From NCBI GenBank assembly GCA_009926205.1, contig RFPI01000002.1, positions 1 through 64,000 on the forward strand: a stretch of 64,000 nt of DNA, read 5' to 3'. Shown in pieces: positions 47,792 through 57,891 of the stretch (position 1 is its first letter; the number at the start of each line of letters is the position of its first letter). The notes below the pieces were generated by a model. That model did no database searches. It was not told the DNA's origin and saw only the letters and a list, made by a program, of their open reading frames with translations. Origin of the DNA: Methylophilaceae bacterium (GTDB lineage Bacteria; Pseudomonadota; Gammaproteobacteria; Burkholderiales; Methylophilaceae). A program made the translations under genes and the position numbers.

Positions 47792-49204
47792 TTAGATATT
47801 TCTGATGTCGACAAAGTGGCCTGCGATCGCTGCAGCGGCAGCCATTTCAGGACTGACTAAATGGGTACGTCCACCTTGTCCCTGACGGCCCTCGAAATTA
47901 CGATTAGAGGTTGAAGCACAACGCTCGCCAGGCTCTAGGCGGTCTGCATTCATGGCCAAACACATAGAGCAGCCAGGCTGACGCCATTCAAATCCAGCCG
48001 CAGTAAAGATTTTATCCAATCCTTCTGCTTCCGCTTGTGCTTTAACCAAGCCAGAGCCCGGAACCACCAGCGCCAATTTGATATTGCTGGCAATTTTCTT
48101 GCCTTGCGCCACTTTGGCGGCAGCACGCAAATCCTCGATACGCGAATTGGTACATGAGCCGATAAACACTTTGTCTATGGCAATGTCTTGGATGGGCGTA
48201 TCTGCTTGCAAGCCCATATATTCCAAAGCGCGCAACATCCCAGATTTCTTCGTCGCGTCTTGCTCCTGTGCAGGATTAGGTACCTTGCCGCTGACCGGTA
48301 CCACCATTTCTGGCGAAGTCCCCCAAGTCACTTGCGGTGCGATATCGTCTGCATGCAAGCTCACCACTTGGTCAAAATGCGCGCCAGCATCACTGACCAA
48401 GGTACGCCAATAGCTGACTGCTTGATCCCACAGCGCCCCTTTAGGGGCATAAGGTTTGTCTTGCAAATAATCTATCGTGGTCTGATCTACCGACACCATC
48501 CCTGCTCGCGCACCGGCTTCAATCGCCATATTACAGAGGGTCATGCGGCCTTCCATACTCAAGCCACGAATTGCAGAGCCAGCAAATTCAATGGCATAGC
48601 CTGTACCACCCGCAGTGCCTATCTTGGCGATAATCGCCAATGCCACGTCTTTGGCGCTAACACCATGACCCAATTGACCGTCGACTTGTATCAGCATAGC
48701 TTTGGATTTTTTTTGCACCAAACACTGGGTCGCCAGCACATGCTCAACTTCTGAGGTGCCGATACCATGTGCCAATGCACCGAAAGCACCATGCGTACTG
48801 GTATGCGAATCACCACACACCACTGTCATACCTGGCAAGGTAGCGCCTTGTTCTGGACCTACCACGTGCACGATGCCTTGGCCTTTATCCATAAAGGGGA
48901 AATAAGCTTTGGCACCAAACTCTTTGATATTGCTATCCAGCGTCATGATTTGTGTTTTAGAGACTTGGTCGGCAATTCCCTCAAGCCCTTTTTCCCAACC
49001 AGTGGTGGGTGTGTTATGGTCGGCAGTCGCCACAACACTATCTGCACGCCATGGTTTACGCCCTGCCAAACGCAGTCCCTCAAAAGCTTGCGGACTGGTG
49101 ACTTCGTGTACCAAATGACGGTCGATATAAATCAGTGCTGCACCGTTTTCCTCATGCACTACATGAGAGTCAAACAGTTTGTCATACAGGGTTTTTGCTG
49201 CCAT
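47792..49204 (-). CDS. leuC: 3-isopropylmalate dehydratase large subunit
   Basis: Aconitase-family [4Fe-4S] subunit, 470 residues. The cluster Cys ligands are in [13 protein letters not shown] and [10 protein letters not shown], and active-site [13 protein letters not shown] is present. The start ATG 49204 has AAGAGAG upstream. It begins the leuCDB-asd run; the small gap 49205-49274 before it shows no clear terminator. Confidence 0.97.
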   Translation of the reverse strand: MAAKTLYDKLFDSHVVHEENGAALIYIDRHLVHEVTSPQAFEGLRLAGRKPWRADSVVATADHNTPTTGWEKGLEGIADQVSKTQIMTLDSNIKEFGAKAYFPFMDKGQGIVHVVGPEQGATLPGMTVVCGDSHTSTHGAFGALAHGIGTSEVEHVLATQCLVQKKSKAMLIQVDGQLGHGVSAKDVALAIIAKIGTAGGTGYAIEFAGSAIRGLSMEGRMTLCNMAIEAGARAGMVSVDQTTIDYLQDKPYAPKGALWDQAVSYWRTLVSDAGAHFDQVVSLHADDIAPQVTWGTSPEMVVPVSGKVPNPAQEQDATKKSGMLRALEYMGLQADTPIQDIAIDKVFIGSCTNSRIEDLRAAAKVAQGKKIASNIKLALVVPGSGLVKAQAEAEGLDKIFTAAGFEWRQPGCSMCLAMNADRLEPGERCASTSNRNFEGRQGQGGRTHLVSPEMAAAAAIAGHFVDIRNI

Positions 49205-49274
49205 AAATTACTCTCTTACATTCACTATCGTTGGCCGTTGCACAGGCTTTTTTAATTTAATAAAAAACTTTAAC

Positions 49275-49769
49275 TTAATCTCGGAAGTTACCGAATTGCA
49301 AAGGGAAATCGGTAATCGACTTTTTCACCAAAGCAATCGTATCTTGCAGTACATCACGTTTTGCACCGGTCACACGTACGGTGTCACCTTGTATACTGGC
49401 CTGTACTTTTAAACCGCTATCTTTAATCAATTTCACCAATTTTTTGGCCAACTCTGCGTCTATGCCGGCACGAATTTTCAAGGCTTGTTTTACCTTGTTG
49501 CCTGAGACTTTTTGCACCGGCTGATGATCTAGTCGCTTTGCACTATCGGGCTCTTTTTTCTCCATGGCTGGCAAAAGAATGGCTTTGACTTGATCCAGTT
49601 GAAAATCAGAATCCCCCAACAAAGTCATTTCTTTGTCTTTTTCATTCAGCTCAACGGCAGCACTGGTGCCTTTAAAGTCATAACGCGTAGCAATCTGGCG
49701 TGAAGCAACATCGACTGCGTTTTTTAACGCCACCATATCTACTTCTGAAGTGATATCAAATGAAGGCAT
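49275..49769 (-). CDS. yajQ: YajQ family nucleotide-binding protein
   Basis: A 164-residue protein of the YajQ family, duplicated RRM-like fold. MPSFDITSEVDMVALKNAVD is the conserved opening and DFKGTSAAVEL the central strand. A Xanthomonas homologue binds cyclic di-GMP; whether this one does is unknown. It lies 38 bp after ppnP on the same strand. Confidence 0.92.
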   Translation of the reverse strand: MPSFDITSEVDMVALKNAVDVASRQIATRYDFKGTSAAVELNEKDKEMTLLGDSDFQLDQVKAILLPAMEKKEPDSAKRLDHQPVQKVSGNKVKQALKIRAGIDAELAKKLVKLIKDSGLKVQASIQGDTVRVTGAKRDVLQDTIALVKKSITDFPLQFGNFRD

Positions 49770-49807
49770 AACAACTCCTCAAAAACACAAATGACTCATG
49801 CTAGTTC

Positions 49808-50119
49808 TTATTCAAAGTGGCAAACATAATCCAGGGTTTCCAGAATTTCGATATCAAAACTGGAGTTGCCCGGTACAGTAAACTTGTCGCCCTGCTGATA
49901 GGTTTTCCATTCGCTTTCACCCTGAAGCTTGACACGACAACTGCCAGAATTAATTTCCATCAACTCAGGCGCAGCGGTGTTGAAAGTTAGTTGCGCTGGA
50001 AACATCACGCCTATGGTGCTGCGCGTGCCGTTAGGAAACATGACTGTATGGCTAACACATTTACCATCGAAATAAACGTTGGCTTTTTTCTTTACACTTA
50101 CATTATCAAATTGCGCCAT
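49808..50119 (-). CDS. ppnP: pyrimidine/purine nucleoside phosphorylase
   Basis: Small cupin enzyme (103 residues) that phosphorolyses several nucleosides in E. coli (PpnP, DUF1255). The motifs [20 protein letters not shown] and [14 protein letters not shown], with the [12 protein letters not shown] cupin strand, match the family. It lies 10 bp after argG in the same direction. Confidence 0.9.
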   Translation of the reverse strand: MAQFDNVSVKKKANVYFDGKCVSHTVMFPNGTRSTIGVMFPAQLTFNTAAPELMEINSGSCRVKLQGESEWKTYQQGDKFTVPGNSSFDIEILETLDYVCHFE

Positions 50120-50129
50120 ATTCAGCTCC

Positions 50130-51359
50130 TTATGCTTTATGTTTGCGGTTGGTTAAATTAGCGGCGATACGCATTCTTAAAGCGTTAAGCTTGATAAAGC
50201 CACCCGCATCACGTTGGTCGTAAGCACCTTGATCATCTTCAAAAGTCGCAATAGTTGGGTCAAACAAAGAGTCGGTTTTTGAATCACGTCCCACCACAAT
50301 CACATTGCCTTTATACAACTTCAATCTCACCCAACCGTTCACGCTTTGTTGCGTGTGGTCTATCAGTGCCTGTATGGCTTTACGCTCTGGACTCCACCAA
50401 TAACCGTTATAAATCATGCTGGCATAGCGTGGCATCAAATCGTCTTTGAGATGTGCGACCTCTCTATCCAAGGTCAGGGATTCAATGGCGCGATGCGCTT
50501 TCAGTAAAATGGTGCCGCCGGGCGTTTCATAACAGCCACGGGATTTCATACCGACATAGCGGTTTTCCACCAAGTCCAAACGACCGATTCCGTGTTTGCC
50601 ACCCAATACATTGAGAGCCGCCAATAACTCATGGGCTTTCATGGCCTTGCCGTTGAGGCTTATAGGGTCGCCATGGCGATACTCAAGCTCGATATATTCA
50701 GCTGCATCAGGTGCTTTTTCTGGGGACACTGTCCAACGCCACATCTCCTCTTCTGCTTCGGCAGCAGGGTCTTCCAAGTGGCGACCTTCATAGGAAATAT
50801 GGAGTAAGTTGGCGTCCATACTGTAAGGACTGCCCCCTTGCTTATGCTTCATCTCGACTGGGATGCCATGTTTTTCGGCATAAGCCAATAATTTTTCACG
50901 CGATAACAAATCCCATTCACGCCAAGGAGCGATGATATGGATGTTTGGATTCAATGCATAAGCACCCAATTCAAAACGCACTTGGTCATTCCCTTTGCCT
51001 GTAGCGCCGTGGGAAATCGCATCCGCATTCGTCTCACGCGCAATTTCAATCAAGCGCTTAGCAATCAAAGGACGCGCGATGGAGGTGCCTAACAGATACT
51101 CACCCTCATATACGGTATTGGCACGGAACATAGGAAACACAAAATCACGCACAAACTCTTCACGCAGGTCATCAATATAGATTTCCTTAACGCCGAATTT
51201 CTTGGCTTTTTCACGCGCAGGCTCTAACTCCTCGCCTTGACCTAGGTCGGCAGTGAAAGTCACCACCTCACATTGGTATTCGTCTTGTAGCCACTTCAAA
51301 ATGACTGAAGTATCCAAACCACCAGAGTAGGCCAATACGGCTTTTTTGATTTTGCTCAT
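50130..51359 (-). CDS. argG: argininosuccinate synthase
   Basis: ATP-dependent ligation of citrulline and aspartate. It is 409 residues, the short argG type. The PP-loop [10 protein letters not shown] is at about 10-19, and [15 protein letters not shown] and [19 protein letters not shown] are signature segments. It is 4 bp downstream of argF in an argD-argF-argG run. Confidence 0.97.
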   Translation of the reverse strand: MSKIKKAVLAYSGGLDTSVILKWLQDEYQCEVVTFTADLGQGEELEPAREKAKKFGVKEIYIDDLREEFVRDFVFPMFRANTVYEGEYLLGTSIARPLIAKRLIEIARETNADAISHGATGKGNDQVRFELGAYALNPNIHIIAPWREWDLLSREKLLAYAEKHGIPVEMKHKQGGSPYSMDANLLHISYEGRHLEDPAAEAEEEMWRWTVSPEKAPDAAEYIELEYRHGDPISLNGKAMKAHELLAALNVLGGKHGIGRLDLVENRYVGMKSRGCYETPGGTILLKAHRAIESLTLDREVAHLKDDLMPRYASMIYNGYWWSPERKAIQALIDHTQQSVNGWVRLKLYKGNVIVVGRDSKTDSLFDPTIATFEDDQGAYDQRDAGGFIKLNALRMRIAANLTNRKHKA

Positions 51360-51363
51360 TGTG

Positions 51364-52284
51364 TTAAACCTTTATTTTTCCCTTAACCAAATATTCCATT
51401 AGCGCTTTTTGCGTATGCAGACGGTTTTCTGCTTCATCCCATACCACGGAATGTGCGCCATCAATCACATCAGCAGCCACCTCTTCGCCACGATGGGCTG
51501 GCAGACAATGCATAAACAATGCGTCAGACTTGGCCACACGCATCATGTCTGCGTCCACCTGCCAATCGGCAAAGTCACGCATGCGCTCTTCGTTTTCCGC
51601 CTCAAAACCCATAGAAGTCCATACATCAGTGGTCACCAAGTCAGCACCACGAGCTGCTTCCATAGGGTCGGCAAATTGTTGATAGTGCTGATTGCTGTAC
51701 AAGCCAGCACGCTCAGGCTCTACTTCATAACCAGGCGGAGTAGATACATTGACATTAAAGTCCAATACCTCAGCGGCCTGCAGCCATGTGTTGCAGACAT
51801 TATTTGAGTCCCCTATCCATGCCACTGTTTTGCCCTGAATAGAACCGCGATGCTCAATAAAAGTGAAAATATCCGCCAAAATTTGGCAAGGATGGTATTC
51901 ATTGGTCAAGCCATTGATGACGGGCACGCGTGAATGCTTGGCAAAACGCTCAATAATCTCTTGCTCAAAAGTCCGTATCATCACCAAGTCGCTCATACGC
52001 GAAATAACTTGCGCAGCATCTTCAACGGGTTCACCACGACCTAATTGCGAATCACGCGTATTCAGATAAATCGCTGAACCCCCCAGTTGCTGCATACCCG
52101 CCTCAAAGGAGAGACGTGTGCGTGTGCTGGCTTTTTCAAAAATCATGACCAAGGTTCTATCGACCAAGGGCCAATACTGACGATAGGCTTTAAACTCGGC
52201 CTTAATCCAAGCCGTTCGCTGAAATAGATAATCCAGCTCATCTCGGCTTAAATCATTAAATTGTAGAAAATGTTTGATTTCCAT
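51364..52284 (-). CDS. argF: ornithine carbamoyltransferase
   Basis: Ornithine plus carbamoyl phosphate to citrulline. It is 306 residues. The carbamoyl phosphate site STRTRLSF (about 55-62), the HPCQILAD motif and the HCLPAHRG motif with the active Cys are present. It lies between argD (25 bp) and argG (4 bp). Confidence 0.97.
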   Translation of the reverse strand: MEIKHFLQFNDLSRDELDYLFQRTAWIKAEFKAYRQYWPLVDRTLVMIFEKASTRTRLSFEAGMQQLGGSAIYLNTRDSQLGRGEPVEDAAQVISRMSDLVMIRTFEQEIIERFAKHSRVPVINGLTNEYHPCQILADIFTFIEHRGSIQGKTVAWIGDSNNVCNTWLQAAEVLDFNVNVSTPPGYEVEPERAGLYSNQHYQQFADPMEAARGADLVTTDVWTSMGFEAENEERMRDFADWQVDADMMRVAKSDALFMHCLPAHRGEEVAADVIDGAHSVVWDEAENRLHTQKALMEYLVKGKIKV

Positions 52285-52309
52285 GATGCTTCCTTAAGCA
52301 CAGCGCCTG

Positions 52310-53500
52310 TTATTTGGACGCGCTATGCTGTAAAAACTTCTTCACTACGGCGGATAGCTTGCTGACCAAGTGCGCTACTTCTGACTCATTGATGACCAAT
52401 GGCGGTAATAAACGGATGACGCGCTCAGCAGTCACATTAATCAGCATATGTTCTGCCAATGCAAGCTTCACCAGCTCGGCACATGGTCTGTCTAATTCAA
52501 CGCCTATCATCAAGCCGGCGTTGCGGATACTGACCACTTCAGGGGTGTCGGCAAACGCTGCACGGAAACCTTGAGCAATCAGATTGCCCATTTTGTCGGC
52601 ATTCTCTCTGAGCTTTTCCTCTTGAATAATACTCAGCGTCGCCAAACCTGCTGCTGTCGCCAGAGGATTACCGCCAAAGGTGGAACCATGTTTTCCAGGT
52701 GTGAAGGTCTCCGCAGCAACACCACGCGCCAAACATGCGCCAATAGGCACACCAGATCCGAGTCCTTTTGCTAAGGACATCACATCCGGTTGTATTTCAG
52801 TGTGTTGGAATGCAAACCAAGTGCCAGTCCGGCCTATACCCGTTTGCACCTCATCCACCATCAACAACCAGCCCTGCGTATCGCATATTTCTCTTAAAGC
52901 TTTGAGATATCCGGTAGCGTCATGTGGAATATTGATGCCGCCCTCACCTTGGACTGGCTCCACCAAGATAGCGACGACATTTTTGTTATTTAGGGCAACT
53001 TGTTTGACCGCCTCAACATCATCATAGGGCACACGCACAAAACCACTCACCAAGGGCTCAAAGCCGGCTTGTGCTTTACGATTGCCAGTGGCAGACAATG
53101 TCGCTAGGGTACGTCCATGGAAAGATTTTTCCATCACAATGATTTCTGGATTAGCCACGCCACGTTGATGCCCATACAAACGGGCCAATTTGATAGAGGC
53201 CTCATTGGCCTCACAACCAGAATTACAGAAGAACACCTTGTCCATGCCAGACACTTCGCACAACTTATCCGCCAACAACTCTTGTTCTCGAATATGGTAG
53301 ATATTCGAAACATGGATTAATTTAGCTACTTGTTGGTTGATTGCTTGTATCAGCTTGGGGTGGGCATGACCAAGACCATTTACGGCTACGCCTGATAATG
53401 CATCCAAATACTTCTCGCCATGATTATCAAACAGCCATACCCCTTCACCTTTTTCAAAAGTGACAGGCAATCTGCCATAGGTATTCATCAAATGTGACAT
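52310..53500 (-). CDS. argD: acetylornithine aminotransferase
   Basis: PLP class-III aminotransferase of arginine (and possibly lysine) synthesis. The start at ATG 53500 (MSHLMNTYGRLPV) gives 396 residues; the frame stays open to 53569, but that section overlaps a hairpin and T-run and has no suitable ribosome-binding site. ATG 53488 (MNTYGRLP) is an alternative. The PLP-binding FCNSGCEANEAS and the Lys-containing MSLAKGLGSGVPIGA are visible, and DEVQTGIGRTG is the family motif. It leads argD-argF-argG. Confidence 0.95.
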   Translation of the reverse strand: MSHLMNTYGRLPVTFEKGEGVWLFDNHGEKYLDALSGVAVNGLGHAHPKLIQAINQQVAKLIHVSNIYHIREQELLADKLCEVSGMDKVFFCNSGCEANEASIKLARLYGHQRGVANPEIIVMEKSFHGRTLATLSATGNRKAQAGFEPLVSGFVRVPYDDVEAVKQVALNNKNVVAILVEPVQGEGGINIPHDATGYLKALREICDTQGWLLMVDEVQTGIGRTGTWFAFQHTEIQPDVMSLAKGLGSGVPIGACLARGVAAETFTPGKHGSTFGGNPLATAAGLATLSIIQEEKLRENADKMGNLIAQGFRAAFADTPEVVSIRNAGLMIGVELDRPCAELVKLALAEHMLINVTAERVIRLLPPLVINESEVAHLVSKLSAVVKKFLQHSASK

Positions 53501-53566
53501 AAATCGCTCAAAAGTTAATTGCAGTAATTTTTTTGCCGAAATAAGGCCGGTAGCCAGTTCCAGACG

Positions 53567-53596
53567 CAAAAAAGAAAATGGCGGCCGTTTGCCGCC
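53567..53596 (-). terminator. intrinsic terminator in the argD leader
   Basis: Read on the minus strand, GGCGGC (53596-53591) pairs perfectly with GCCGCC (53585-53580) over a 5-nt loop, followed by ATTTTCTTTTTT. It lies about 70 bp before the argD ATG and inside the transcript expected from the promoter at 53641-53670. Confidence 0.6.
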
Positions 53597-53640
53597 AAGC
53601 GAAGATAAACATCCTTTTTGAACCTTATCTTGAACCCGTT

Positions 53641-53670
53641 ACTTTATCGCAAAACCACCTGCAAAATCAA
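53641..53670 (-). promoter_or_regulatory. sigma70-like promoter upstream of argD
   Basis: On the minus strand TTGATT (53670-53665) and TAAAGT (53646-53641) are separated by 18 bp, each 4 of 6 to consensus. Initiation near 53634 would place the terminator hairpin about 40 nt into the transcript. Confidence 0.45.
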
Positions 53671-53911
53671 GCAAATTCGGGCAATACAGGCAGATTGCCG
53701 GACTCTATGATGAGCATCCACTGAACTGGATTTGCCGAGCAAGGTCACAAACCATACAGATGACCCTCTATACAAAGCGCCCATCCGCCTTTGAGGCCAT
53801 TGAAGCCAGCTAAAATTTCACTTGAAAAAATTTGGGGTTAGGGCAAAATCATGCCCCTTTTGCAACCCCCTGATTGATTAAATTGAATTAGACCAAACAG
53901 AATAAACACTT

Positions 53912-55024
53912 ATGATTTCATCAAGCGCATTGGATTTGCAACTCAAGTTAAGCGAAACGCAGGTACAACTCCCCGTATCGTGGTACACAGATCCAGAAAT
54001 TTATCGACTCGAACAACAGCATATTTTTGCTCATGCCCCTAACTATATTGGCCATCAACTGATGGTGCCCAATCAGGGTGATTATTACGCACTTGAGTGG
54101 ATGAACAATGCCAAAACTTTGGTGCATCACGAGCAAGGCATCAGCCTAATGAGTAATATCTGCCGCCATCGCCAAGCCATCATGTTGGAGGGTAAAGGCA
54201 ATACCAAACATATCGTATGCCCTTTGCATCGCTGGACTTACAACATTCAAGGTGAGCTCATTGGCGCCCCTCATTTCAAAGAAAATCCTTGCCTGCACTT
54301 GACGCAAACTCCGCTAAAAAATTGGAATGGCTTGCAATTTGATGGCGCGCGTGACATTGCAAAGGATTTACAAGCTTTAGGTTGTAAGCAGGACTTCGAT
54401 TTCACTGGCTATATGCTGAATCGCGTCATGATAGAAGAATACAATTTCAATTGGAAAACCTTTATTGAAGTGTACTTGGAAGACTATCATGTGGGTCCCT
54501 TCCACCCCGGCCTGAATCAATTTGTGGATTGCGAAGAATTGCATTGGCAATTTGCCGATGAATTCAGCGTCCAAACCGTGGGCTTTAAATCTTCCCTCAA
54601 CCGCCCCGGCAGCCCTATTTACCAGCAATGGCAACAACAGGTAGCTCAATATCATGGAAAAACGCAGCCCAAGTATGGTGCTATTTGGATGGTGTATTAC
54701 CCCTTCTTGATGATTGAGTGGTATCCAAATGTATTGGTGGTTTCCAATATTATTCCGCGTGACGTCAATCATTGCACCAATGTGGTGGAGTTTTACTATC
54801 CAGAAGATATTGCCTTGTTTGAGCAAGCTTATGTGGAGGCTCAGCAAGCCGCTTACAACGAGACTGCCATCGAGGATAAGGAGATTTGCCAACGCATGCA
54901 TAATGGTCGCGTCGCCTTACATCAGCTTGGCGTCGACGAGCGCGGTCCTTACCAGCACCCCATGGAAACTGGGATGCAACATTTCCATCAATGGTTGCGT
55001 CAACGCCTGAACCCACACCTGTGA
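53912..55024 (+). CDS. Rieske non-heme iron oxygenase alpha subunit (CntA/choline-monooxygenase-like)
   Basis: A 370-residue Rieske oxygenase. The [2Fe-2S] ligands are C84/H86 (CRH) and C103/H106 (CPLH). The mononuclear-iron site is in EDYHVGPFHPG, with H193 and H198. The bridging position, three residues before the first His, is Glu190; the known carnitine monooxygenase CntA also has a bridging Glu there, while typical aromatic dioxygenases have Asp. That makes an N-methyl/quaternary-amine or similar substrate more likely than an arene, but this is inference. No dedicated reductase or ferredoxin is adjacent; the Rieske ferredoxin at 10.7 kb is far away. Its end overlaps the DMT transporter start. 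Confidence 0.85.
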   Translation: MISSSALDLQLKLSETQVQLPVSWYTDPEIYRLEQQHIFAHAPNYIGHQLMVPNQGDYYALEWMNNAKTLVHHEQGISLMSNICRHRQAIMLEGKGNTKHIVCPLHRWTYNIQGELIGAPHFKENPCLHLTQTPLKNWNGLQFDGARDIAKDLQALGCKQDFDFTGYMLNRVMIEEYNFNWKTFIEVYLEDYHVGPFHPGLNQFVDCEELHWQFADEFSVQTVGFKSSLNRPGSPIYQQWQQQVAQYHGKTQPKYGAIWMVYYPFLMIEWYPNVLVVSNIIPRDVNHCTNVVEFYYPEDIALFEQAYVEAQQAAYNETAIEDKEICQRMHNGRVALHQLGVDERGPYQHPMETGMQHFHQWLRQRLNPHL

Positions 55025-55881
55025 ACCAACAAAACTTAGGTAGTTTATGGATGCTGGCCGCGGCTTTATGTTTCGCGGTGATGGGGGCATTTGTCAAATA
55101 CTGCGGGGACTATTATTCCAGTGCCGAGTTGGTGTTCTATCGCTCTTTGTTTGGACTTTTGCTGATTTCCGCTTACGCCTTGTGGCGCAATCTTAGTATT
55201 CGTACCCCGCTGATTAAAAAACAAATCACTCGCTCGACATATGGATTTATTTCCATGGTGATGTTTTTTTATGCGCTCAGCCATTTACCGCTGGCGAGTG
55301 CTATCACCCTGAACTACACCTCACCTTTAGCGATGGCGACTATCCTCACCATTAGTCATCACGAAAAACCTCGCCCTATGCTAATCGCAGCTTTAGTGAT
55401 GGGTTTTGCTGGGGTGGTGTTATTGCTTCGACCCAGCTTGCATATGGATGAGTTACTCGCTGGTGGCCTAGGCTTGCTTTCAGGCATTCTCGCTGGCTTG
55501 GTATATGTCCATGTTATGCAATTAGGACGTGCGCATGAACCTGATTGGCGCACCGTGTTTTATTTCTCTTTGACTTGCAGCTTAGGGGGCGGGTTATGGA
55601 TGTTAATCCATGAGTATCATCCGCTACGCAGCGAAGATATCTTGCCCTTGCTCAGCCTAGGGGCATTTGCCACGATGGGGCAATTGACCATGACCCGCGC
55701 CTATAGAACCGGCAATCCATTTGTGGTCGGCAGTCTGGCTTATACCACCGTAGTGATTGCCAGCTTGATTGCCTATCTGGTGTGGCAAGAGACCATGTCT
55801 ACGCAAAGTTGGTTGGCGATAGGCGGGATTATCTTGGCTGGGCTGATTAGCGTGTACAGCAATACTCACCCCAAAAAATAG
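55021..55881 (+). CDS. DMT-superfamily (EamA) transporter
   Basis: Ten-helix drug/metabolite transporter with two EamA repeats, about 286 residues from GTG at 55021. That GTG overlaps the oxygenase stop (GTGA). The frame is also open back to ATG 54991, which would add an unlikely Pro-rich lead before the first helix (LWMLAAALCFAVMGAFVKYC). The halves are roughly 6-140 and 150-285. It probably exports a metabolite, possibly a product of the coupled oxygenase, but specificity cannot be read. Confidence 0.88.
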   Translation: MNQQNLGSLWMLAAALCFAVMGAFVKYCGDYYSSAELVFYRSLFGLLLISAYALWRNLSIRTPLIKKQITRSTYGFISMVMFFYALSHLPLASAITLNYTSPLAMATILTISHHEKPRPMLIAALVMGFAGVVLLLRPSLHMDELLAGGLGLLSGILAGLVYVHVMQLGRAHEPDWRTVFYFSLTCSLGGGLWMLIHEYHPLRSEDILPLLSLGAFATMGQLTMTRAYRTGNPFVVGSLAYTTVVIASLIAYLVWQETMSTQSWLAIGGIILAGLISVYSNTHPKK

Positions 55882-55887
55882 GCTGGC

Positions 55888-56529
55888 TTAAGGGTCAATC
55901 AAACCACAACGCATGGCAATCAAGGCCAGCTCTGCAGAATTATTGGCATTCAATTTTTGCTTGATATTGTAAAGATGGGTGCCCACAGTACGTGGCGATA
56001 AGCTCAAGGTATCAGCAATCTCGTTTGTCGTCTTGCCTTTGGCCAAGGCGATAAACACCTCAAACTCGCGATCTGATAACACATCCACCGGATTTTGTTC
56101 ACCATTTAGCTGTTGGATCGCCATTTGTTGGGCGATATTCGCCTCTAAATACATCTTGCGACTAGCCACGGTGCGTATGGCTTTAATGAGCTCTTCTGCC
56201 GCACTGCGCTTGGTCAGATACCCCATAGCACCCGCATTCAGAACACGTTTGGGATGCACTGAGTCCTCATGCGCTGACAGAATCAAAATTTTGGCATGAT
56301 TGTCTTTGGCAAGAATTCTATCGGTGGCTTCCATGCCGCCTATGCCTGGCATAGTAATATCCATTACCACCACATCGGGCTGATGCTCCATGTAAAGCTT
56401 GATGGCTTGTTCACCACTCTCTGCCTCAGCCACTACTTTGATGTCAGAAGCCGACTCAAGTAGCATACGGAATCCCATACGTACTACAGCATGATCATCC
56501 ACCAACATTACTTTAACCGGTTCACTCAT
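55888..56529 (-). CDS. NarL/FixJ-type response regulator
   Basis: A 213-residue two-component regulator: REC domain with acidic pocket D11/D12 and phospho-acceptor D57 (VVMDITMPG), and LuxR-type HTH near 150-205 (LSDREFEVFIALAKGKTTNEIA). It is the partner of the histidine kinase upstream, with their stop and start overlapping (ATGA). The target genes are unknown. Convergent with the DMT gene. Confidence 0.93.
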   Translation of the reverse strand: MSEPVKVMLVDDHAVVRMGFRMLLESASDIKVVAEAESGEQAIKLYMEHQPDVVVMDITMPGIGGMEATDRILAKDNHAKILILSAHEDSVHPKRVLNAGAMGYLTKRSAAEELIKAIRTVASRKMYLEANIAQQMAIQQLNGEQNPVDVLSDREFEVFIALAKGKTTNEIADTLSLSPRTVGTHLYNIKQKLNANNSAELALIAMRCGLIDP

Positions 56530-57860
56530 AGCTTATCCTCAGGTATTACGATTGAAATTAGGGTGCCGCGTGAAGGTTGCGAACTCACTTGAAACTCACC
56601 ATGCAGAGCTTGTACACGCTCACGCATGCCCAACAAACCAAAATGCTGAGATTGATCTACTTCTGTCACATTCATCCCCTGCCCATCATCTTGAATAGTA
56701 AGACGCAATTCACGCCCAGTTTTTCTCGTTAAACTAATTTTTAAGTGATTAGCATTTGCGTGCTTAAGCGCGTTATTAACCGACTCTTGCACGATACGAT
56801 AAATATTAATGTTTATCGTCTCACCTAAGTCATTTAAATCGCCGCTTAAGTTCAATTCAAATTGCAATTCAGGGTATTGGTTTTGCCAGTTATTGACCAC
56901 ATCACGCAGGGTCTCCGACAGCCCAAGATTGTCCAAAGAGCCAGGGCGCAAGGTACGAATAATATTATGCATGCCATCATAAATATGATTGGCGGCTGAA
57001 ACGATGGTTTGCGCATTAGCACTGATGTCAGGCTGAGCCTGCTCGGTTTTCTTGACGATGCCGACCGCAAAGGTTTTGATGGCAGTCACATACTGCCCTA
57101 ACTCATCGTGCAATTCACGCGCCAGACTGCGGCGTTCATCTTCGATATGGCTCTGTATCAATTGCGTCAACTGACGGTTTTCTTCTAGCTGTCGCTCAGC
57201 TTCTAGGGATTCCGCCATACGATTTAAACTATGGGCGATATGATCAAACTCCGGTAGTTTAAAAGTACCCAATCGCACAGTTAAATCGCCGCCCTCGATA
57301 GCACGAATCGCCGCTAAAATTTGTTTCACTGGCTGCAGAGAAACACTCAATAACACATATACCAATACATTGAGCAGGATAAAGAAGCCTATGCCTAACC
57401 ACATGAATTGACGCACACCGCGCCACGCATCACGTATCGAACCCTCAGCGTTGGATTGAATAACCAATACGCCATAGCGTATGCGACGCTCAACTTTTTC
57501 ACCTTTGGGCTGGACCATTTTGACAAACCAATCGGGCGGATGTACTTCCGAGCGATAGGTAGATTTGGGTGACTCGTACAATACCCTACCATACAAGTCA
57601 TATAAAACGATGTGATTACTTCTGACATACCCCAATGAGCGCAAAAATTGGCTCAATACATCGCTGGTCAGACCCAAGCTAGGGTTCATGGTCGAGCTGA
57701 TAATGACGGTATCCAGCAGCTGTACAGTCACACGGGTTGCCGCCTCCACCCGCTCTTGGATAGAAGTCTTGGCATCCTGCACAATGACAATACCTGAAGC
57801 CACCATAAACAAAATCGAAATAGTGGTAATCAATAAATTTAATCTAAGTCGCAAACTCAT
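56526..57860 (-). CDS. NarX-family sensor histidine kinase with LapD/MoxY-like sensor
   Basis: A 444-residue membrane kinase: TM1 (about 9-27), a periplasmic domain (about 28-150), TM2 (about 152-172), HAMP (about 173-225), HisKA_3 with phospho-acceptor H251 in ARELHDELGQ, and a C-terminal HATPase_c with DDGQGM. The periplasmic segment, with PPDWFVKMVQP, reminds me of the LapD/MoxY N-terminal domain; that assignment is by memory. MoxY regulates methanol oxidation in Paracoccus, which would fit a methylotroph, but no methanol-oxidation genes are visible here. Confidence 0.88.
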   Translation of the reverse strand: MSLRLRLNLLITTISILFMVASGIVIVQDAKTSIQERVEAATRVTVQLLDTVIISSTMNPSLGLTSDVLSQFLRSLGYVRSNHIVLYDLYGRVLYESPKSTYRSEVHPPDWFVKMVQPKGEKVERRIRYGVLVIQSNAEGSIRDAWRGVRQFMWLGIGFFILLNVLVYVLLSVSLQPVKQILAAIRAIEGGDLTVRLGTFKLPEFDHIAHSLNRMAESLEAERQLEENRQLTQLIQSHIEDERRSLARELHDELGQYVTAIKTFAVGIVKKTEQAQPDISANAQTIVSAANHIYDGMHNIIRTLRPGSLDNLGLSETLRDVVNNWQNQYPELQFELNLSGDLNDLGETININIYRIVQESVNNALKHANANHLKISLTRKTGRELRLTIQDDGQGMNVTEVDQSQHFGLLGMRERVQALHGEFQVSSQPSRGTLISIVIPEDKL

Positions 57861-57891
57861 GTTTGGTTCTCTCTAGGTTTCCATCGCACAC

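Larger units (their letters stand above)
53501..53911. other. 411-bp non-coding spacer upstream of argD
   Basis: No protein-coding frame with a plausible ribosome-binding site is visible. On the minus strand it contains a promoter-like pair (53641-53670) and, about 45-65 nt downstream, an intrinsic terminator (53567-53596). The right half (about 53690-53911), adjacent to the plus-strand Rieske gene, shows no recognisable element beyond its AT-rich last 60 bp. Confidence 0.6.

Noticed and set aside
49205-49274. Possible terminator between yajQ and leuC
   Set aside because: The GCC/GGC pairing is only three bases and has its T-run on the strand with no gene to terminate.
53501-53569. N-terminal extension of argD through the hairpin region
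   Set aside because: Lacks a ribosome-binding site and covers the predicted terminator U-run; MSHLMNTYGRLP is the normal family start.
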